This document shows, piece after piece, positions 18,484 to 27,851 of a stretch of DNA of 64,000 bases. The notes beneath the pieces are model-generated. The model searched no databases, was not told the DNA's origin, and was given only the letters and a program-made list of their open reading frames with translations. How positions within the stretch are numbered: the stretch's first letter is position 1; every line of letters starts with the position of its first letter. Position numbers and translations under genes: made by a program. This DNA is from Chryseobacterium sp. Leaf180 (GTDB lineage: Bacteria; Bacteroidota; Bacteroidia; Flavobacteriales; Weeksellaceae), in contig NZ_LMPJ01000010.1 of the NCBI RefSeq assembly GCF_001424585.1, forward strand, positions 468 through 64,467. The letters run 5' to 3'.

Positions 18484-19461
18484 TTAAGCTAAAACTTCGG
18501 TCTTTTTCCCAGGTAAATTCATCAAAACGATTGCGGAGAGAATCAGTACAATCCCTATCCACTGGCTCAAAATTACCTGTTCGTGTAATAAAACAAATGC
18601 CATCGTGACTGAAACCGGTAATTCAAGCGATGAAACAATACTTCCTACTCCTAAACCTGTATTTGGAAAACCGAGATTAAAGAAAATAGGTGGAATGATC
18701 GTTCCGAATAAAGCGAGTATAAGTCCATACTTCCAAAATATGGAAATGTTGAACGGTCGGATGTGTTCTGTATTTGATGTGAAATTTAAATATAAATCTT
18801 TTAAGGCTGGAGAATGCAACGGTCCGATCTGAGCAAAAATCAGAAACAGCATAATGATTATAAATCCGCCTGAAAGCATGATGATGCTTTTTCTGAGAAC
18901 AGGAAGATTTGTGGCAATAGTATTTGACGTAAACATGGTCGCTGTGAATGATGCGGCGGCAAGAAGTCCCCAAAACAGTCCGTGCCAATCGAGCTGGATA
19001 TCTGTCTTGATTAAATTGGTCGCAAGTACTGTTCCTATTAGAACAATGACAGTGGCAATTATCTTTTTAAGTTCCGGAATTTTTCTTTTAATAATACTTT
19101 CTAAAACTACACTAAACCAAACCGACTGCATAAGAAGCACGATAGCGATGGAAACATTGATGTACTGAACTGCGATATAGTAAAATAAACTTGTGCAGCC
19201 AAGTGACGTTCCCGCTAAAAGCAGCATTCTGAATTCGCGGTTTGTAGGTGACACCAATTTCTTTTTTGAAGTAATTGTCTGAATAAAATTTAAAATAAGT
19301 AATCCAGTGATTCCAATAATAAACTGCGCAGAAGTGACTTCGGACGTTGTAAACCCATCTTTGTAAGCTAACTTAACAAAGGTTGCGAGCATTCCGTAAA
19401 TGCTTGCTCCTAAACCTACAAATAAAATTCCTTTTAAAATATTTTTCTTCTGCATAACCAT
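18484..19461 (-). CDS. EamA/DMT-family transporter
   Basis: A 325-residue integral membrane protein with about ten hydrophobic helices in two similar halves, the drug/metabolite transporter plan. Typical segments are GLGASIYGMLATFVKLAY at the start of the first half and SLELPVSVTMAFVLLHEQ in the last. The substrate is not predictable. The CAAAGATA box at 19473-19480 (TATCTTTG on the minus strand) is a likely -7 element only 12 bp from the start codon, implying a very short leader. Confidence 0.85.
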   Translation of the reverse strand: MVMQKKNILKGILFVGLGASIYGMLATFVKLAYKDGFTTSEVTSAQFIIGITGLLILNFIQTITSKKKLVSPTNREFRMLLLAGTSLGCTSLFYYIAVQYINVSIAIVLLMQSVWFSVVLESIIKRKIPELKKIIATVIVLIGTVLATNLIKTDIQLDWHGLFWGLLAAASFTATMFTSNTIATNLPVLRKSIIMLSGGFIIIMLFLIFAQIGPLHSPALKDLYLNFTSNTEHIRPFNISIFWKYGLILALFGTIIPPIFFNLGFPNTGLGVGSIVSSLELPVSVTMAFVLLHEQVILSQWIGIVLILSAIVLMNLPGKKTEVLA

Positions 19462-19520
19462 TTTTCAGCCGCCAAAGATACGTCTTTTCGTTTAAAGAAA
19501 TTTAGACCATTTTTACGCAG

Positions 19521-19546
19521 AAAAAAATCCGCCTATGTGGCGGATT
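19521..19546 (-). terminator. terminator after the M36 protease gene
   Basis: AATCCGCC and GGCGGATT pair around TATGT, with a T run on the minus strand. Confidence 0.8.
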
Positions 19547-19567
19547 TTATATTTAAGATGATGAAGA

Positions 19568-22207
19568 TTATTTAGAAACAATCACCTTCGTTGTTGACTC
19601 AATTCCTAATCCTTTCACTTTTACCAAATAAGTACCGTTTACAAGATTGCTCGTAGAGATCGCTTTCTTAGCATCCGGTGAAATTTTAGCTTCCGTTGAC
19701 ACCAATTTTCCGCTCATGTCATAAATTTCCACATTCACCTTACCCATTGTATTGCTAGGTAAATTGATGAAGAATTCATTTTTCGCTGGATTTGGATAGA
19801 TTGAGATTGCATTTTTAACTGAATTCACTTCGCTTGTTGACAATAGACAATCCGCTGGTACGCTCATACTTTGCACCTGATCATTTATATCTAATTTGCT
19901 GCCGGCAGATGCTCCGACACCTAAACCTCTTCTAGCAAAAGTTCTCCAGATCATACAACGATCTGCACCATTTGTCGTGTTCAATTCCGCAGCAAGTATA
20001 GCATCTCTTCCTTCGACAAAAGTAGGACTACAAGGCTGTAATTTTAATGCGTTTGTTACCAATTGCAGAACTCTAGCACTTCCACTTGTAGTGCTCGAAG
20101 TTACATCAGACGCGTAACCATATTTGTTTGCATATTCCCAATGCAAATCCCAAAGCATGGTTGCCCAAACAAAACCTATTGAATGCACATCTGGTACAAA
20201 TACTAAATTTTCGTTTTGATATTCCATACCATTAGTATCATCGTAAACATAATCATTAACATCAAAACTAGTTGAGTATTTTGCTGGACGTATTCCGTTA
20301 CCAGTAATACTTTGACCAGAAGCATAGGTTGCCATTCCTCTTGGAACTGTTGCAGTGGCATTAGGACTGTTTGTGAGCATCAAAGCAAAGAAATCAGACC
20401 AACCTTCACCCATTTGTTCTTTGCTGTTACCAGACTGAAGGCAAGAGAAACCATTTCCTGTAAGTCTATTTGAAATACCATGACCATACTCGTGGACAAC
20501 TATTCCATTATCAAAACTCCCATCAGGAGTTATTGCAACTGAAGGATCATTTTTCAAAGTTACATTTACCACAGTATTTGCCGCTAACTGATTTTTTATA
20601 TACTCACCTTCCGCATTGCTAATTAAGACTGAAGAAATTGTGATTGTAGCATCAGTACCGCTCATATTACCAAGTGATGTGCTTGTCGGTGCATTATAAA
20701 TAATTGCAGCAGTCGCTCCAGCATTTTGGACATTCTTCACTTTTGTAACAAAATCACAACTTCCTCTTTCAACTAAACCTATTTTTCCTGTTAATGATGC
20801 TGCTGGCAGAGCAGTACAACCATCCAATACAGATGACAATTGAACATTACCAGTAACTCCTGTTGCATTGAGAGCAGTACCAAATTGAGCTATGCCTGCT
20901 CCAGGCTGACGGCTGACAGCAACAGTAGGGGCATTGTAATAAAAGATTCGGTTAATTGTAGACCATAGATACATTTGCATTTTTGGTTTAGATCCGTCCG
21001 ATGGTGTCGAAAAGTTGGCATTATTAAGGTTTGGATTTGCCAAGAGATAACCATCCTGCGCCTCAGCATTTACAGAATCACCATTACCAATCGGCGAAAA
21101 AGAAAAATTACTCTCCTGGAAATTTCTTGCCGATTCTATAAAACCAAATTTATAAAATATATCATGAATTTTATTATTAAGATAAAAGAGGTTTGTTATA
21201 GAAGCGTTTCTGTTATTTACCGGAGTGCCATAAAGGCTGTAAGAAAAATCAAAATTTCTACTAGCTCCGCCTTCTGCAACTGCGGTTACAGAGTTAGTTC
21301 CATTTGGATCCGCATACGCATACACGTTGTTACCTCTTGTATATGTATAAGATGAAGTACCGTCAAAATGCCATCCTTCTGGTGATGATGCTAAAATCCA
21401 TGGGTTCGAAACTACTGAGCGTGAACCAAATGTTGGTGCTTCGATAGGCAATGCAAATACATTGTAAGACGCGTTTGCGGGAACTAAAAGAGAAAATTTC
21501 GCATTCTCAGATTTATTTTCCGGGAAAAAAACTTTTGCTGCAGATTCTGCAATTGGAGTAGCAGAAATTCCTGAATGGTCATGAGAATAGGCATCATGAT
21601 AGAAATTACAAGAGAGGTTTAAATCATTTCTGGCAATGATGGCGCCATTTTGCGCATCAACCAAAACTTCCCAGTAACTTGCCGATTTTGGCTCCGGGAA
21701 AGAAAACTGATATGCAAGTTTTAACTCATTATTATGAGGAACATATACAAGTCTCTGTTTTGCAAACTTGTTATCGTCGCGGTCTTTTTCGTCAAAGTTT
21801 AAAATAGAAAAAGATTTTACCAGATCATTTTGAAGATCAGCAGCAATTTTATCCAATGCCTGATTCTTGGTGATTGCAGGAACTGCGGACGAAGCAGAAC
21901 TGTAATCCTTTACGAAAGTATCGTTGTAATACGCTACTTTCCCATTTTTTACCAACACAGAACCAACTGCATTTCTGATTGGTAAACCATTATAAGTTTG
22001 CTGTGTTTTTACGATATCACCATTCATTGTCTGCGAAGCATCGGTGCCGTCGATTATAAAATTCATCAGATCAGACTTCTTATAATCCCGGATCTGATTG
22101 ACAGTTATATAATCTTTAATTAATCGTTGATTTTCTTGAGAAAATACCTTTGTAGTTGGAAATATTGCAAAGACTGCAAATAATAATGGTAAAGTTATCT
22201 TTTTCAT
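19568..22207 (-). CDS. secreted M36 (fungalysin-type) metalloprotease with T9SS sorting tail
   Basis: An 879-residue secreted zinc protease. The start was placed at the ATG at 22207 because it begins a clean signal peptide (MKKITLPLLFAVFAIFPTT); an ATG 39 bp further up adds a non-signal leader. Parts: propeptide (about 25-230), catalytic M36 domain with HEYGHGISNRL and a downstream glutamate in EGWSDFFAL, an inserted protease-associated (PA) domain recognisable from GLVERGSCDF and AAIIYNA, and a C-terminal type A sorting domain (SIYPNPAKNEFFI to the end) that sends the protein through the type IX secretion system. It is a stand-alone unit with its own terminator and probably a TACATTTG -7 box at 22232-22225. 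Confidence 0.92.
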   Translation of the reverse strand: MKKITLPLLFAVFAIFPTTKVFSQENQRLIKDYITVNQIRDYKKSDLMNFIIDGTDASQTMNGDIVKTQQTYNGLPIRNAVGSVLVKNGKVAYYNDTFVKDYSSASSAVPAITKNQALDKIAADLQNDLVKSFSILNFDEKDRDDNKFAKQRLVYVPHNNELKLAYQFSFPEPKSASYWEVLVDAQNGAIIARNDLNLSCNFYHDAYSHDHSGISATPIAESAAKVFFPENKSENAKFSLLVPANASYNVFALPIEAPTFGSRSVVSNPWILASSPEGWHFDGTSSYTYTRGNNVYAYADPNGTNSVTAVAEGGASRNFDFSYSLYGTPVNNRNASITNLFYLNNKIHDIFYKFGFIESARNFQESNFSFSPIGNGDSVNAEAQDGYLLANPNLNNANFSTPSDGSKPKMQMYLWSTINRIFYYNAPTVAVSRQPGAGIAQFGTALNATGVTGNVQLSSVLDGCTALPAASLTGKIGLVERGSCDFVTKVKNVQNAGATAAIIYNAPTSTSLGNMSGTDATITISSVLISNAEGEYIKNQLAANTVVNVTLKNDPSVAITPDGSFDNGIVVHEYGHGISNRLTGNGFSCLQSGNSKEQMGEGWSDFFALMLTNSPNATATVPRGMATYASGQSITGNGIRPAKYSTSFDVNDYVYDDTNGMEYQNENLVFVPDVHSIGFVWATMLWDLHWEYANKYGYASDVTSSTTSGSARVLQLVTNALKLQPCSPTFVEGRDAILAAELNTTNGADRCMIWRTFARRGLGVGASAGSKLDINDQVQSMSVPADCLLSTSEVNSVKNAISIYPNPAKNEFFINLPSNTMGKVNVEIYDMSGKLVSTEAKISPDAKKAISTSNLVNGTYLVKVKGLGIESTTKVIVSK

Positions 22208-22378
22208 TTCTTTTCTTAATGCGCCAAATGTACAATTTATTTCCAATCAATTAATGCTAAGTTTAAAAATAATTCATTAGAATTTATCAATCACAAATAT
22301 TTTAATCAATTGCGGGTGATTATCACATCATTATTTTACGATATTATCTTTATTAAATATGATCTGAATAATAAAACA

Positions 22379-22407
22379 AAAAAAAGAGCCACTAAAAAGT
22401 GACTCTT
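22379..22407 (-). terminator. terminator after rpsA
   Basis: AAGAGCCACT and AGTGACTCTT pair with one mismatch around AAAA; on the minus strand a T run follows. Confidence 0.7.
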
Positions 22408-22429
22408 CATTTATAGAAATTTATGAAGA

Positions 22430-24241
22430 TTATTTACCTCCATCCATTTTTCTTTTCAATTCTGCCAGCGCATCGATATCTCCAAGAGTAGATCTTTCTT
22501 CGTTGTTGTTACTAGAATTATTGTTACTGCTGTTGTTATTCGATCTGTTGTTAGAAGCTTCTCTCGCATTCTTTTTCTCTTCGTCTCTGAAGATTCCTGT
22601 ATGAGAAACTACTACTCTTTTGAATTCTTTGTTGAACTCAATTACTTTAAACTGAGCTTCATCACCTTTCTTGATTTTAGATCCGTCTTCCTTTTCTAAT
22701 AATCTTGATGGGCAAAATGCTTCAACTTCTGCATCTTCAAACTGAATAGAGGCACCTTTATCGTGTACTTCTACTGCTTTACCAGCGTGTACAGTTCCTT
22801 CTGCATATTTAGTTTCAAACTTATCCCAAGGATTTTCCTGCAATTGTTTGTGACCTAAAGAAAGTCTTCTAGCCTGAATATCAAGCTCAAGAACTACCAC
22901 TTTCAACTGATCACCTACTGCGCAGAATTCTGATGGATGCTTGATTTTCTTAGTCCAAGAAAGATCAGAAATATAGATTAATCCGTCGATACCTTCTTCA
23001 AGTTCTACGAATACACCAAAGTTTGTAAAGTTTCTTACAGTTCCTGTATGCTCAGAACCTACCGGATATTTAGCTTCGATGTTTTCCCAAGGATCTTTAG
23101 ATAACTGTTTCATACCTAAAGAGATTTTTCTGTCTTCTCTGTCAAGAGTAAGTACTTCAGCTTCCACTTCGTCACCTACTTTTACGAAATCTCCTGCGCT
23201 TCTCAAATGAGTAGACCAAGACATTTCAGAAACGTGAATCAATCCTTCTACACCTGGAGCGATCTCAACGAATGCACCATAATCTGCAAGAACTACCACT
23301 TTTCCTTTTACTTTATCACCCACTTTCATGTCAGCAGAAAGAGCATCCCAAGGATGAGCTTCTAATTGCTTCATACCCAATTGGATTCTTGTTTTCTCGT
23401 CATCAAAGTCAAGGATAACCACTTTCACAGTCTGTCCGTCTTCCAAGATTTCAGATGGATGGTTCACTCTAGACCAAGAAAGGTCTGTAATGTGGATCAA
23501 TCCGTCTACACCACCAAGATCTACGAATACACCGTAAGAAGTAATATTCTTAACAGTACCTTCAAGAACCTGACCTTTTTCAAGCTGCGCGATGATTTCT
23601 TTTTTCTGACCTTCGATATCTGCTTCGATCAATGCTTTGTGAGAAACCACTACGTTTTTAAACTCTGGGTTGATTTTCACAACTTTGAATTCCATAGTTT
23701 TTCCTACATACTGATCGTAATCTTTAATAGGCTTCACGTCGATTTGAGAACCTGGTAAGAATGCCTCGATGCCGTGTACGTCAACGATCATACCTCCTTT
23801 AGTTCTTGATTTTACAAAACCGTTTACGATTTCTCCAGTTTCGTGAAGTTCGTTTACTCTGTCCCACGCTTTCAGCGTTCTTGCTTTTCTGTGAGAAAGT
23901 TGTAGTTGTCCGGTTTTGTCTTCTCTTCTGTCAACCATTACTTCTACCTCATCACCTACTTTCAGGTTTGGATTGTAACGGAATTCGTTAAGAGAAATAA
24001 CACCTTCAGATTTGAAATCGATGTCTACGATCGCTTCTTTATCCGTAAGTCTTACAACTTTACCGGTAATCACGTCGTTGTCATTTAGGCTGCTTAAAGA
24101 ACCGTTGTAGATTTCTTCAAGATCACTTTTTTCTTTTCTTGCATCGGCATCAAGACCAGATTCGAAAGAATCCCAGTCAAACTGTTCTGGTGCTACGTTT
24201 TGGTTAAGAATAACCTCTGCTGAATTTGTCTCTTTTGACAT
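22430..24241 (-). CDS. rpsA: 30S ribosomal protein S1
   Basis: A 603-residue protein with six S1 RNA-binding repeats, each about 70-85 residues. The middle ones are easy to see (YGVFVDLGGVDGLIHITDLSW, YGAFVEIAPGVEGLIHVSEMSW and FGVFVELEEGIDGLIYISDLSW are the third to fifth). The protein brings mRNA to the small subunit. In Bacteroidota, where Shine-Dalgarno pairing is weak, it is thought to matter for start-site choice. The C-terminal tail is a run of Asn and Ser (about 555-585), a low-complexity extension not present in E. coli S1. Single-gene unit with a promoter at 24363. Confidence 0.96.
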   Translation of the reverse strand: MSKETNSAEVILNQNVAPEQFDWDSFESGLDADARKEKSDLEEIYNGSLSSLNDNDVITGKVVRLTDKEAIVDIDFKSEGVISLNEFRYNPNLKVGDEVEVMVDRREDKTGQLQLSHRKARTLKAWDRVNELHETGEIVNGFVKSRTKGGMIVDVHGIEAFLPGSQIDVKPIKDYDQYVGKTMEFKVVKINPEFKNVVVSHKALIEADIEGQKKEIIAQLEKGQVLEGTVKNITSYGVFVDLGGVDGLIHITDLSWSRVNHPSEILEDGQTVKVVILDFDDEKTRIQLGMKQLEAHPWDALSADMKVGDKVKGKVVVLADYGAFVEIAPGVEGLIHVSEMSWSTHLRSAGDFVKVGDEVEAEVLTLDREDRKISLGMKQLSKDPWENIEAKYPVGSEHTGTVRNFTNFGVFVELEEGIDGLIYISDLSWTKKIKHPSEFCAVGDQLKVVVLELDIQARRLSLGHKQLQENPWDKFETKYAEGTVHAGKAVEVHDKGASIQFEDAEVEAFCPSRLLEKEDGSKIKKGDEAQFKVIEFNKEFKRVVVSHTGIFRDEEKKNAREASNNRSNNNSSNNNSSNNNEERSTLGDIDALAELKRKMDGGK

Positions 24242-24362
24242 TTTCTAAATAAAATTTGTATTCCTTCTTTTTTAATGGTCTGCCACGTCGGTGTTTAAAA
24301 AATACGGAAGTTATTAATTACTAATAATTTACTTTTCCAGACCTTACCTCGAAAAGCGTGTG

Positions 24363-24370
24363 CAAAGATA
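24363..24370 (-). promoter_or_regulatory. -7 box of the rpsA promoter
   Basis: TATCTTTG on the minus strand matches TAnnTTTG exactly, about 120 bp before the rpsA start. I see no clear TTG at the expected upstream distance. The long leader leaves room for post-transcriptional control, but I recognise no structure in it. Confidence 0.5.
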
Positions 24371-24429
24371 TGAATTTTTAAGAAATAAATCTTTCTAAAT
24401 TTTATCCTGATTTAAATTAAAAACTCGGC

Positions 24430-25152
24430 TTAATCGTACGTTTTGCTAGAGTCTTCCAGAAGATTATTTAAAGTTGAAAACTCTTCTTCCGTCAGATCGC
24501 GCCATTTTCCAAGTGGCAGATCGAGTTTGATATTCATAATTCTGATGCGCTTCAGTTTACGTACCTCATAGCCAAGATGCTCGCACATTCTGCGAATCTG
24601 CCGGTTCAAACCTTGCGTAAGCACAATTCTGAATGTCATATCGTCGATTCTTTCCACCTCACATTTCTTGGTCACCGTATCCAAAATCGGGACACCGTTT
24701 CGCATACTTTCCAGAAACTTTGTGTTAATCGGTTTTTCTACACGCACGAGATATTCTTTCTCGTGATTGTTTCGGGCACGAAGAATTTTATTGACGATAT
24801 CGCCGTCGTTGGTCAGCAAAATCAAACCTTCACTTGGTTTATCAAGCCTTCCAACCGGGAAAATTCTTTTCGGATGGTTGATATATTCGATAATATTGTC
24901 GCGTTCGCGTTTCGTATCGGTCGTGCAGACAATTCCTACAGGTTTGTTGAAAGCAATATAAACCGGTTCTTCCTCAGATTCTTTGATCGGTTTTCCGTCG
25001 ACTTCCACCAGATCGTCGTCAGACACTTTCGTTCCCATTTCCGGTACAATACCGTTGATTGTGATTCTTCCTTCCTCCAGAAGTTTGTCTGCTGCACGTC
25101 GCGAACAGTAACCTACTTCCGATAAATATTTATTGATGCGTGTTTTTTCCAT
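24430..25152 (-). CDS. rluF: 23S rRNA pseudouridine synthase, RluF-like
   Basis: A 240-residue RsuA-family pseudouridine synthase. The N-terminal S4 domain ([20 protein letters not shown]) is followed by the catalytic domain with Asp in [14 protein letters not shown]. The segments [24 protein letters not shown] and [11 protein letters not shown] resemble E. coli RluF (U2604 of 23S rRNA) more than RluB or RsuA. It lacks the long basic C-terminal tail of the E. coli protein. Its start overlaps the stop of the preceding membrane-protein gene (TAATG), so translation is coupled to the truB unit. Confidence 0.88.
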   Translation of the reverse strand: MEKTRINKYLSEVGYCSRRAADKLLEEGRITINGIVPEMGTKVSDDDLVEVDGKPIKESEEEPVYIAFNKPVGIVCTTDTKRERDNIIEYINHPKRIFPVGRLDKPSEGLILLTNDGDIVNKILRARNNHEKEYLVRVEKPINTKFLESMRNGVPILDTVTKKCEVERIDDMTFRIVLTQGLNRQIRRMCEHLGYEVRKLKRIRIMNIKLDLPLGKWRDLTEEEFSTLNNLLEDSSKTYD

Positions 25153-25733
25153 TAATCCAAACCTTCTTTTGTGTAATTTTTATTGCTGAAAACCGTGATC
25201 CCGTAGCTGACACCCAAAAAAAATGCACTGTTGTCACCCAGCTGCATTCTCTCCAGCACAAAAGCACCTTCCTGACTGAGTCTTTTTGAAAAAGATGTTT
25301 GCACCCCAAGTTTCACAGCTAGATAATAAGAGTCTTTAACTGCTGTATTATTCAGCTGACTTCCATACGTTAGATCAATAAAAAAAGCATCATCGCCCGG
25401 TCCGATAATAATTCTTGGCTGCACCAGCCAGTAAACCAAATGAAAATTGGGATCGATGTAGCTGTATTTCAGTCCGCCACCTACAGCGAAATTAGGCAAA
25501 AAATGATAGCCGCCGACCGCCAAAATACCATAAGACAATTTGTTGGGCAAATAAGGTGCAATATTGTTCTGATAGTAATACGAGTCTTTGTTCTGACTGT
25601 CTTTTATACTGTTACCCAGATTATAACCGATATTCAATGACGGATTAAAATAAAAATCCATTTTTGGTTTTGCTGACTGTGCTGATATTGTCTTTATCAT
25701 CAAGACAAAAATTATAAAGAATATTTTTTTCAT
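25152..25733 (-). CDS. small outer-membrane beta-barrel protein, function unknown
   Basis: A 193-residue exported protein with a signal peptide (about 1-18) and alternating hydrophobic strands rich in Tyr and Gly ([47 protein letters not shown]), typical of small porin-like barrels. It lies between truB and rluF with TAATG overlaps at both ends, so it is made together with two tRNA/rRNA modification enzymes. Nothing in the sequence explains that link. Confidence 0.7.
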   Translation of the reverse strand: MKKIFFIIFVLMIKTISAQSAKPKMDFYFNPSLNIGYNLGNSIKDSQNKDSYYYQNNIAPYLPNKLSYGILAVGGYHFLPNFAVGGGLKYSYIDPNFHLVYWLVQPRIIIGPGDDAFFIDLTYGSQLNNTAVKDSYYLAVKLGVQTSFSKRLSQEGAFVLERMQLGDNSAFFLGVSYGITVFSNKNYTKEGLD

Positions 25734-26428
25734 TAGACACTGAATTTAAAACCGTTCTCAAGATATTCGGGACGGGCTTTTTCTATACTGTACTCTCCGA
25801 TTTTTGTCCGGCGAAGCTGCGTGAGATAAGCGCCAACGCCCAACTCCTGACCGATGTCGTGCGCAAGACTTCTGATATACGTTCCTTTCGAGCAACCGAC
25901 TACGAAACTTACAAAAGGCAAATTTATTTCAATTTCAATGATATAATGAATGGTCGTCTTTCTGGATTTCATTTCCACTTCTGCTCCGGCGCGGGCGAGG
26001 TCGTACGCTCGTTTTCCGTCGATTTTCAAAGCTGAAAAAACAGGTGGTTTCTGATCGATTTCTCCCACAAATTTTTCTAAAGCCGATTTTACGTCTTCTA
26101 CTTTAATGTGCGAATATTCCTGATTCAAAATTTCGGGCTTTTCGGTGTCGTAAGATTCAGTTTGAACACCTATTTTTATTTCTGCCCAGTATTCTTTGGG
26201 CGCATCCTGTATTTCGGGGATTTTTTTGGTAAATTTTCCGGTACAGACAATTAAAAGACCTGTTGCTCGCGGATCTAAAGTTCCGGCATGACCTATTTTA
26301 AATTTTTTCGGGAGCCCAAATTCATTTTTGAGTTTGTACTTGAGTTTATTCACTGCCTGAAAAGAAGTCCAGTCGAGTGGCTTATCGAGAAGTATGATTT
26401 GTCCGGAAAGTAAATCTTCTGCGGTCAT
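25733..26428 (-). CDS. truB: tRNA pseudouridine(55) synthase
   Basis: A 231-residue TruB enzyme that makes pseudouridine 55 in the T loop of tRNA. It has the KPLDWTSFQAVNKL motif at the start, the catalytic Asp in GHAGTLDPRATGLL, and the late GTYIRSLAHDIG motif. It is short: the PUA domain seen at the C-terminus of many TruB proteins is missing, which is usual in this phylum as far as I recall. Its stop overlaps the start of the next gene. Confidence 0.95.
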   Translation of the reverse strand: MTAEDLLSGQIILLDKPLDWTSFQAVNKLKYKLKNEFGLPKKFKIGHAGTLDPRATGLLIVCTGKFTKKIPEIQDAPKEYWAEIKIGVQTESYDTEKPEILNQEYSHIKVEDVKSALEKFVGEIDQKPPVFSALKIDGKRAYDLARAGAEVEMKSRKTTIHYIIEIEINLPFVSFVVGCSKGTYIRSLAHDIGQELGVGAYLTQLRRTKIGEYSIEKARPEYLENGFKFSV

Positions 26429-26518
26429 TTTGAGTTTAAGGGTTTAAGCGTTTTCAGGGTTTGTGTCTTTTTCGGGAAATGCTATTATTGATTACAAATC
26501 TTTGCCGGTTATTACAGA

Positions 26519-26605
26519 TATGCAGCCCGACCTGAGTGGAGCTCTTTTTGCCGGAGCGAAGCGCAGGCAAAAAAGCGGGAACGGAGGGCGGAAAAAGCTG
26601 CCCAA
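26519..26605. repeat. REP-like intergenic element, copy 3 (diverged)
   Basis: CTTTTTGCC at 26544-26552 pairs with GGCAAAAAAG at 26566-26575 around a GGAGCGAAGCGCA loop. Flanking words GCAGCCCGACC and AGCGGGAACGG match parts of the copies at 17763 and 864. It lies between uppP and truB in the same direction of transcription, so an mRNA spanning both genes would contain the hairpin. Confidence 0.55.
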
Positions 26606-26640
26606 ATCATTATTTATATTAAATTGGTAACGAGTAATTT

Positions 26641-27486
26641 TTATTGAAACCAGTAGAAATAAATCAGCAAAGCGATTCCCACGAAAATCCTGTACCAGCC
26701 CCAAGGTTTGAATCCGTATCTGTTTAAAACGCCGATGAAGGCTTTGATCGCGATAAGTGCGGTAATGAAGGCAACGATATTTCCGATAACAAATATCATG
26801 ATGTGATCCTGCGACGAAAGAATCATCTCAAAACCTTTCTGCGGATTTCCGGTTTCTTTGCCCCAAGTTTTTACGAAAACTGAATACACAGTCACCGCCA
26901 ACATTGTAGGCACCGCCAGAAAAAATGAAAACTCTGCTGCTGCTTTTCTTGTCAAACCCTGAGACATCCCGCCAATAATGGATGCTGCACTTCTGCTCGT
27001 TCCCGGCATCATTGCCAGACATTGCCAAAAACCGATAATCACCGCTTTTTTGACGGACATCTGTTTTTCATCGGTAATGGTGGGATGTTTAAACCATGTA
27101 TCTGCAAAAAGCAAAACGACACCGCCCAAAACCAAAACTGCCGAGATGGCGATCTGATTACCAAGCACTGCCTCAATCATATCATCAAAAATATATCCTA
27201 AAACCAATGCAGGAATCACCGCAAAAGCCAATTTAAAATAGAATTTCAGATTTTTAAAATCAAAAAATTTCTTCCAGTACGCAACAACTACAGAAAGTAT
27301 CGCCCCAAACTGTATGGAGACCTGAAACATTTTAAGAAATTCTGTTTCTTCAAGTCCAAGTAGATTCGCTGTAAATCCCATGTGCGCTGTCGATGAGATC
27401 GGAAGATACTCTGTGAGACCTTCGATGATGGCAATGATGATTGCTTTTAATAAATCCATTCTTTTATCTAAAATTAAAAAGATCAA
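26641..27486 (-). CDS. uppP: undecaprenyl-diphosphatase
   Basis: A 281-residue polytopic membrane enzyme (BacA/UppP family) that recycles the lipid carrier for peptidoglycan by removing a phosphate from undecaprenyl diphosphate. Family motifs are EGLTEYLPISSTAHM near the N-terminus and PGTSRSAASIIGG in the middle, which supply the active-site Glu, Ser and Arg. Seven or eight hydrophobic helices. A valine-rich tail ends at YFYWFQ. It follows DUF3098 and ftsX in a cell-envelope operon. Confidence 0.95.
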   Translation of the reverse strand: MIFLILDKRMDLLKAIIIAIIEGLTEYLPISSTAHMGFTANLLGLEETEFLKMFQVSIQFGAILSVVVAYWKKFFDFKNLKFYFKLAFAVIPALVLGYIFDDMIEAVLGNQIAISAVLVLGGVVLLFADTWFKHPTITDEKQMSVKKAVIIGFWQCLAMMPGTSRSAASIIGGMSQGLTRKAAAEFSFFLAVPTMLAVTVYSVFVKTWGKETGNPQKGFEMILSSQDHIMIFVIGNIVAFITALIAIKAFIGVLNRYGFKPWGWYRIFVGIALLIYFYWFQ

Positions 27487-27550
27487 GAAAACCGGAATTC
27501 AGCAAAACCAAATTTCCGGATTTCTTAATCTCAGAATATAAACTGTATTT

Positions 27551-27847
27551 CTATTTTCTTTTTAAAATCGCGTAGATCTCAATCCCAAACCCGATCACAA
27601 TCAGTAAAGGTGCGATTCTTATTCTGCGCACCGAGAAAATACCGTCGTTCCAGACATTCGGGTCGTATTTTCCGTCTACCGTATTGGCATCTGCGCCCAT
27701 CATCAGAAGAAATCCCACGACGATGCAGGCAAGCCCAATCATCATCCATTTAAAGTTTTCTTTACCGAAGTAAAAAGCATTCTGCTGAGGTTTTTCGGAA
27801 GGATTGCCGAAATCTGAGGCAGAAAATTTCTGTGTTTTTTTACTCAT
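27551..27847 (-). CDS. DUF3098 family membrane protein
   Basis: A 98-residue protein with two membrane helices (about 33-52 and 76-93) and a short polar N-terminus. The segment GLACIVVGFLLMMGADANT with GKYDPNVWNDGIFS is the pattern I associate with DUF3098. It lies 4 bp after ftsX, a pairing frequent in Bacteroidota, so a link to FtsX or envelope remodelling is likely. No activity is known. Confidence 0.8.
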   Translation of the reverse strand: MSKKTQKFSASDFGNPSEKPQQNAFYFGKENFKWMMIGLACIVVGFLLMMGADANTVDGKYDPNVWNDGIFSVRRIRIAPLLIVIGFGIEIYAILKRK

Positions 27848-27851
27848 TTTT

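Noticed and set aside
20975..21355. 126-codon open frame on the plus strand inside the M36 protease gene
   Set aside because: It is antisense to a well-supported coding region with clear motifs and has no recognisable features.
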